Positions 59,723-64,000 of a DNA stretch of 64,000 bases are shown here, in pieces (the first letter of the stretch is position 1; every line of letters starts with the position of its first letter). The stretch lies in contig NZ_QHKL01000004.1 in assembly GCF_003947415.1 (NCBI RefSeq), forward strand, positions 310,001-374,000, in the 5' to 3' direction. Source of the stretch: Amycolatopsis sp. WAC 01376 (GTDB lineage: Bacteria > Actinomycetota > Actinomycetes > Mycobacteriales > Pseudonocardiaceae). The position numbers and the translations under genes are program-made. Under the pieces are notes generated by a model. It ran no database searches. It saw nothing but the letters and a program-made list of their open reading frames with translations, and was not told where the DNA came from.

Positions 59723-60838
59723 TCAATAGCCGTCCTTGCCACTCACGAGGCTTGGTTCGGCCAGGTCGTCGAGTTCGCGCACGTCGGCCATCCGCAGGCC
59801 GGCGATCAGTCCCGACAGTCCTTGGTGGCCTTGAGGCCGGATCGCGAGAATGCCGCTGACGAAGAACAGCAGGTTCGCGAGCGGCTCGAATCCGCTGTTG
59901 ACCGCCGAAGCCAGGGTGAGCAGCGTGAAGTAGCCGCCGGAACCGGCGAGGAATCGCACCGCCATCCGCCACAGCGCGGGCTTCCCGCCGTCCGGCCCGG
60001 CGGGGCGCAGCAACACGACTCGCTGGCCGAAGCTGGCGCCGTTGCCCGCGACGGGGATGACGAACAGCAGGAGCACCGCGGGCAACAGGGTGCCGATCAG
60101 TGCCGTGACCACCGTGTCCGGCTCGCCCGCCAGCAGGGTCGTGACGATCCCGGCGGTGGTGCCGAGCAGGATGACCGACACGACGTCGACCGCCATCCCG
60201 AGCAGACGGCGGCGCGCGGTGACCGGTCGCGGTGTGCCCGGGGGTGCGGACGGCTCGTTCCCCGGCAGCAGCCGCAGCAACGGGGCCAGCCCGAACCCGA
60301 CGGCGGCGCCGAGGGTATTGGTCAGCAGATCGTCGACGTCGGCGAGCCGGTACGGGCATTCGAACAGGAACCAGACCCCGGTGAGCTGGGTGCATTCGAT
60401 GAACAGCGAGACCGCGAACCCGATGGCGACGGTGGCCGCGAAACCGCGCCGGAACAGGTGTCGCACGAACATCCCCAGCGGCACGAACAAGGCGACGTTG
60501 AACACCGCCTGCTGCACGGCGGGATTGCGCAGGAACGCCCGGACGCCGGTCCCGGTCTGTTCGCGGCGGATGTCGGCGACGAACTGGAACGGGCGCAGTT
60601 GCAGATGACCGGCCGCGTGTTCGGCGCACCACGCCGTCGTCGTCTCCGGGATGGGGAGCAACGTGTACGTCCACAGGGACATGGCGTAGACCAGGAACCC
60701 GAACACCAGCAGGACCCGCCAGAGCCCGAGTTCGCCGCGGCGCCGATAGCTCGCGGCGATGTACGGGACGGCCAGGAGGCCCGCGAGCACGAAACCCGCG
60801 AACACCGCGATGACCGCGGAGATGGTCGGATCAGTCAC
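59723..60838 (-). CDS. VanZ-RDD membrane fusion protein
   Basis: 371 residues from ATG 60838. The N-terminal half (~1-200) is VanZ-like (LWTYTLLPIPET; NVALFVPLGMFVRHLF; SLFIECTQLTGVWF; RLADVDDLLTNTLGAAVGF). The C-terminal half (~210-345) resembles RDD domains (ARRRLLGMAVDVVSVILLG; GNGASFGQRVVLL; KPALWRMAVRFL). About nine to ten transmembrane helices in total. VanZ relatives are linked to glycopeptide (teicoplanin) resistance; the RDD part has no agreed role. Its start overlaps the preceding gene by 8 bases. Confidence 0.87.
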   Translation of the reverse strand: MTDPTISAVIAVFAGFVLAGLLAVPYIAASYRRRGELGLWRVLLVFGFLVYAMSLWTYTLLPIPETTTAWCAEHAAGHLQLRPFQFVADIRREQTGTGVRAFLRNPAVQQAVFNVALFVPLGMFVRHLFRRGFAATVAIGFAVSLFIECTQLTGVWFLFECPYRLADVDDLLTNTLGAAVGFGLAPLLRLLPGNEPSAPPGTPRPVTARRRLLGMAVDVVSVILLGTTAGIVTTLLAGEPDTVVTALIGTLLPAVLLLFVIPVAGNGASFGQRVVLLRPAGPDGGKPALWRMAVRFLAGSGGYFTLLTLASAVNSGFEPLANLLFFVSGILAIRPQGHQGLSGLIAGLRMADVRELDDLAEPSLVSGKDGY

Positions 60839-61124
60839 TCGCGGAAGCTAACAACGCACGCTCCGGCGCACCCGTCACGCCACCTGGGCGGGTGACGGCG
60901 AGGGCTCGCTGATGCGCGAGCGCGGCGATGGCGAACGTCAGGTGGACGACGACCCAGTTGCGGTCTTCGCGGTGCACCCGCTGCAACAGGTCGAGGGTGG
61001 CGTCGCCCGGTGTGCGCCCCTGGCGGCAGGCGTCGGTGAACGCCTGGGTCAGATCGTCGACGTTCCTCCGGAACTCCCCGAAGGCATCGGCGGGTTGGGC
61101 GTTGGTGCAGAAATCCACGGTCAC
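60831..61124 (-). CDS. Small hypothetical protein coupled to VanZ-RDD gene
   Basis: 97 residues from GTG 61124; the frame is open to 61181 but a start near VTVDFCTNAQPADAF is more likely. It is helical throughout (FGEFRRNVDDLTQAFTDACRQG; DLLQRVHREDRNWVVVHLTFAIAALAHQRALAV). No membrane segment, no family recognised. The stop overlaps the VanZ-RDD start by 8 bases, so the two are translationally coupled. Confidence 0.6.
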   Translation of the reverse strand: MTVDFCTNAQPADAFGEFRRNVDDLTQAFTDACRQGRTPGDATLDLLQRVHREDRNWVVVHLTFAIAALAHQRALAVTRPGGVTGAPERALLASASD

Positions 61125-61219
61125 GTCACTCAGCGTTCCATAGCGCGACGCAAAGTCACGAATTGGCCGAGTGCGAATCACTCACGTGAGGTAGTCGACG
61201 GGCGAATCTGTGCTCTGCG

Positions 61220-61384
61220 TCACGCCGAAGCGAGTCCGGCGGGCACGCGGCGTTCCCGTTCGGCCGCCTTCGCCCGGCGGGTGACCGGGAAGCGCTGGTC
61301 GAGTTCCACCAGCAGCGGGGTCGCCGCCATCAGTCCCAGAAGAGCGAGCCCGGCGTAAGCGCCCATGGTCGCGATGATCGTCAT
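61220..61384 (-). CDS. Small single-pass membrane protein, 54 residues
   Basis: ATG 61384 with GGAGG eight bases upstream. One transmembrane helix (residues ~2-26, TIIATMGAYAGLALLGLMAA) is followed by a basic cytoplasmic tail (RFPVTRRAKAAERERR). It lies 80 bases after the RpiR-type regulator stop on the same strand, so it may share its transcript. Function unknown. Confidence 0.65.
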   Translation of the reverse strand: MTIIATMGAYAGLALLGLMAATPLLVELDQRFPVTRRAKAAERERRVPAGLASA

Positions 61385-61464
61385 TTCGGCCTCCTCGATC
61401 CCCGTACCGCCCGTTCCGGCGGCCTGGAACCAGGATCGCCTGCCGACAGAGGGCGGCGGATCGG

Positions 61465-62391
61465 TCATCCGGCGGGTGCGCCTCGACCGGTCGGCCTTTT
61501 CGGCACTGTCCGATCGGCCGATCCGGGACGGCGGTGCAGCAGGTCGAACCGAGACCACATCGCCTCGGCCGCCTCGATGGATTCCCCGGTGCGGACGGGA
61601 TCGACGGCGGCCAGCTGCGCGACGATGGCCTGCACCAGGCTCATCCCGGCGGTCAGCGACGGGAAGAAGGTCACGCCCTCGGCAGGCACCATCAGCACCT
61701 GTTCGACAGCACCCGCCAGCGCGGGGCTGGCCGCGTCGGTGATCGCGAAGGCGCGCGCTCCCCTGGCCTTGGCCTCGTTCGCGGCGAGCACGGTGCTCTC
61801 GTAGAGCCGCCAGAAGCTGATCGCGATGAGGACGTCTTCGGAGGAGAGTTTCGCCGTGGCGTTGGCGAGTTCGGCGTCGCCCGCGGTGATCGCGTGGACG
61901 TCGTAGCCAGCGAGCCGGGCGTTGTGCGCGAAGGCGATCCCGACCGCCGCGTAACTGCCGTCGGCGATGACGACCGTGCGGCGTGCGGCGGCGACGGCCT
62001 GTGCGACGTTGCGGATCTCGTCCTCGGCGAACCGCCGGTTGAGCAGAGCGAGGCTGTCGAGGTCGCGGCGCAGCGACGCCGATCCCGGCGAGTCGACGTC
62101 CCGGTGTTCCTCGGCGACCTGTGGCGCGCTCAGCGACGACATGTACCGCGCCCGCAATTCCTGTTGCAGCGCCGGCCAGCCGGCGAAACCCAGCGCCTGC
62201 GCCGTGCGGGTGACGGTGGCGACGTTGACCCCGGCGAGCTGGGCGAGCTCGGCCGTCGAGCCGAACGACGCCCGGCGCGGTTGCGAGACCAGCACTTCCA
62301 GCACGGCGGCCGCCTTCGGCCGCAGGCCGCGTTCCGGCGTCCGATCCCGAAGCCACGCCTCGAAACCGTCGTCGGTTCCCGTCTCTGTCAC
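61465..62391 (-). CDS. MurR/RpiR-family transcriptional regulator
   Basis: 308 residues from ATG 62391. The N-terminal helix-turn-helix (residues ~20-90) includes FGSTAELAQLAGVNVATVTRTAQALGFAGW. The SIS sugar-phosphate-binding domain (~130-270) includes RTVVIADGSYAAVGIAFAHNARLAGYDV, LIAISFWRLYESTVL and GARAFAITDAASPALAG. Family members sense phosphosugars or related ligands. It is divergent from the MFS operon, with an inverted repeat in the gap, so it probably controls that operon and itself. Confidence 0.9.
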   Translation of the reverse strand: MTETGTDDGFEAWLRDRTPERGLRPKAAAVLEVLVSQPRRASFGSTAELAQLAGVNVATVTRTAQALGFAGWPALQQELRARYMSSLSAPQVAEEHRDVDSPGSASLRRDLDSLALLNRRFAEDEIRNVAQAVAAARRTVVIADGSYAAVGIAFAHNARLAGYDVHAITAGDAELANATAKLSSEDVLIAISFWRLYESTVLAANEAKARGARAFAITDAASPALAGAVEQVLMVPAEGVTFFPSLTAGMSLVQAIVAQLAAVDPVRTGESIEAAEAMWSRFDLLHRRPGSADRTVPKRPTGRGAPAG

Positions 62392-62444
62392 GCACGCCCT
62401 CCCTCGACCGCGTCACGGTAACGCATCGTGCCCGCCGAACCACT

Positions 62445-62460
62445 TGCAACAACCATTGCA
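62445..62460. promoter_or_regulatory. Candidate operator between RpiR regulator and MFS operon
   Basis: The inverted repeat TGCAA-CAACCA-TTGCA lies in the 144-base divergent interval, 53 bases upstream of the RpiR start and 75 upstream of the MFS start. RpiR-type proteins bind such dyads. TTGACG at 62464-62469 is a possible -35 for the MFS promoter; no clear -10 was seen. Confidence 0.5.
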
Positions 62461-62535
62461 GTTTTGACGAAACGCAGTATACGTTGTCCGCACTCTCGTC
62501 TCCCCTAGTCGCCCGAACCACGGAAGGCGTTCCCC

Positions 62536-63927
62536 ATGACGCTTCTGGCACGACTCGACCGGCTCCCGTTGAGCCGTCCCCACTACCTACTCCTGCTCAT
62601 CGGCGGGCTCGGTTACACCTTCGACGGCATGGACTCCGCCGTGGTCGCCTTCCTCCTGCCGAGCGCGAAAGCCGAGTGGGGCCTCGACAACGGGCAACTC
62701 GGGCTGATCGGGTCGGCGACGCCGTTCGGCTTCCTCTTCGGCGCGATCGCCGCCGGCCTGCTGGGCGACCGCATCGGCCGCAAAAAGGTCATGATGTACG
62801 CGCTGGCCTTCTACGCGGTGTTCTCGGTGTTCGCCGCCTTCTCCCCCAACTATGAGGTCTTCCTGGGCGCCCGGGTGCTGGCCGGGGCGGGCGCCGGCGC
62901 CGAAAGCGCGATCATCGCGCCGTTCCTGTCGGAATTCGTCCCCGCCAAGCGGCGCGGCTGGTTCGTCGGCGCGCTCGCCGGGTTCTTCTCGTTCGGGTTC
63001 GTCATGGCCGCGCTGATCGGCCGGTTCGTCGTCCCGACGGTGCCTGAGGGCTGGCGGGTCGCGCAGCTGATCACCGCGCTGCCGATCGTCATGCTGCTGT
63101 GGTGGCGCCGGTCCCTGCCGGAATCACCGAGGTTCCTCCTCGCGAACGGGCGGCACGCCGAGGCGGAGAAGATCGTCGCGAAACTGGAGCGGGACGTCGA
63201 AAAGGCGACGGGACAAGAACTTCCGGCCGTGCCGGAGACCGAAGCCCAGCCCGCGACGGAAACCCCCAAGGTCAATCTCCTCAGCGCGCTGAAGTTCCTG
63301 TGGAGCCCGGCGATGGCCCGCCGCACCGCGGTGATCTGGACCGTGTGGTTCGTGATCACGTTCTCCTACTACGGCTTCTTCTCCTGGATCCCGACACTGC
63401 TCGTCGAGCGCGGGATCACGGTGACCAAGAGCTTCGAGTTCTCCATCATCATCTACCTGGCGCAGATCCCCGGGTACTTCTCCGCCGCGTGGCTGTCGGA
63501 ACGGCTCGACCGCAAGCACACCATCGCGTTGTACCTCGCGGGTTCGGCGGTGAGCGCCTTCTGGCTGAGCCAGATGGACGCGCCGTGGTCGATCACCCTG
63601 GCCGGGGCGGTGCTGTCGTTCTTCCTCAACGGCACCTACGCCGGCGTGTACTCCTACACCCCCGAGGTGTTCCCGACCTGGATCCGCGCCAGCGGCACCG
63701 GCCTGTCCAGCGCCTTCGGCCGGGTCGGCAGCATCCTGGCCCCGACGATCATCGGCCTGTCCGCCGCGAGCCTCGGGTTCGCGGGCGTCTTCGGCCTGAC
63801 CACCGCCGTCCTGGTGGCCGGGGTGGTGGTCGTGGTCGTGTTCGGCCTGTCCACCGCCGGCCGTTCCCTGGAAGAACTGACCGAACACGGCGCGCCCGTG
63901 AAAACCGCGAAGGAGATGACGAAGTGA
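62536..63927 (+). CDS. MFS transporter (metabolite:proton symporter type)
   Basis: 463 residues from ATG 62536. Twelve transmembrane segments are expected, with MFS signatures GLLGDRIGRKKVMMY after helix 2, RVLAGAGAGAESAIIAPFLSEF in helices 4-5, SLPESPRFL before the central loop, and WLSERLDRKHT between helices 8 and 9. It is closest in feel to the sugar/aromatic-acid symporter branch (YTPEVFPTWIRASGTGLSSAFGRVG). The substrate is likely linked to the ligand of the RpiR regulator. The stop overlaps the next gene's start (GTGA). Confidence 0.9.
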   Translation: MTLLARLDRLPLSRPHYLLLLIGGLGYTFDGMDSAVVAFLLPSAKAEWGLDNGQLGLIGSATPFGFLFGAIAAGLLGDRIGRKKVMMYALAFYAVFSVFAAFSPNYEVFLGARVLAGAGAGAESAIIAPFLSEFVPAKRRGWFVGALAGFFSFGFVMAALIGRFVVPTVPEGWRVAQLITALPIVMLLWWRRSLPESPRFLLANGRHAEAEKIVAKLERDVEKATGQELPAVPETEAQPATETPKVNLLSALKFLWSPAMARRTAVIWTVWFVITFSYYGFFSWIPTLLVERGITVTKSFEFSIIIYLAQIPGYFSAAWLSERLDRKHTIALYLAGSAVSAFWLSQMDAPWSITLAGAVLSFFLNGTYAGVYSYTPEVFPTWIRASGTGLSSAFGRVGSILAPTIIGLSAASLGFAGVFGLTTAVLVAGVVVVVVFGLSTAGRSLEELTEHGAPVKTAKEMTK

Positions 63928-64000
63928 CGGTGTCACTGTCCACTGTGGAGGACAAGACCCGGGCCTCGATCGGCGTACGGCTGTTCACCGTGCTGGCCTG
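63924..64000 (+). CDS. Start of an unidentified gene translationally coupled to the MFS gene (partial)
   Basis: GTG 63924 overlaps the MFS stop as GTGA. The visible 25 residues read (M)TVSLSTVEDKTRASIGVRLF then TVLA and continue past the right edge. Too short to name. From its position it is probably the enzyme that uses the transported compound. Confidence 0.6.
   Translation, partial: MTVSLSTVEDKTRASIGVRLFTVLA

Noticed and set aside
61220..62551. Long minus-strand frame covering both the 54-residue membrane protein and the RpiR gene
   Set aside because: Only its last 54 codons have a ribosome site and protein-like sequence; the rest is a shadow of the regulator in another frame.
1..64000. 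tRNA, rRNA or integrated prophage/ICE
   Set aside because: No cloverleaf-like gene, rRNA segment, integrase, relaxase or phage structural gene was recognised.

Overview
The window is high-GC actinomycete chromosome. Dense GTG/TTG starts, a type VII (ESX) secretion locus, SARP and NB-ARC regulators, an FprB-like reductase, and hairpin repeats of the kind I associate with Amycolatopsis all point to the family Pseudonocardiaceae, most likely Amycolatopsis (inference from style, not from a search). No rRNA, tRNA, CRISPR array, integrase or complete IS was seen.

1-26.4 kb is a type VII secretion island. On the minus strand it runs eccD-eccB, then two WXG100 (Esx) genes, a hypothetical, two paralogous Pro/Gly-rich 670-700 aa proteins, a YbaB/EbfC-like gene, a small helical protein, a membrane-anchored Pro-rich protein and, past a noncoding mobile element, the N-terminal 1231 residues of a giant WXG-type effector that leaves the window. 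eccC (three P-loop ATPase domains, TTG start) is divergent from eccD. It is followed by mycP, whose catalytic Ser and oxyanion Asn are both replaced, then a beta-helix fused to two EccA/CbbX-type AAA domains, an XRE-NB-ARC-TPR regulator and an ECF sigma factor. No eccE was found. A conserved ~28-32 bp motif lies in the same orientation upstream of the esx operon, mycP and the sigma gene, suggesting one regulon.

27-39 kb holds small metabolic and regulatory genes: a SARP regulator, another pair of WXG-motif proteins, an L,D-transpeptidase with a secreted choice-of-anchor-P-like protein, a SigJ/ECF41-type sigma with VOC genes (one reduced to a 45-residue remnant), a DoxX protein and two methyltransferases.

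39.9-45.5 kb is the most interesting part. An NB-ARC/TPR protein with an N-terminal RHIM-like motif (residues 6-29) and a nucleotide-cyclase-homology protein with the matching motif at its C terminus (residues 232-254) look like a receptor/effector pair that signals by amyloid templating. Between them lie a membrane-tethered sigma/zinc-anti-sigma fusion and an overlapping GT-B-like gene.

45.5-64 kb holds PhzF, secreted cell-wall enzymes (a beta-lactamase-fold protein, M23, S1 protease), a ferredoxin-reductase/AurF-type diiron oxygenase operon with a TetR-like operator, a phosphoribosyltransferase-erythromycin esterase fusion (Rv2030c type), an LLM oxidoreductase, a VanZ-RDD protein, and an RpiR regulator divergent from an MFS transporter operon that runs off the right edge.

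Intergenic regions carry several related palindromes. One hairpin at 3755-4246 is split by a 429 bp element with ~37 bp terminal inverted repeats and a CTAG duplication; an uninterrupted copy of the hairpin at 59385-59443 shows the empty site.
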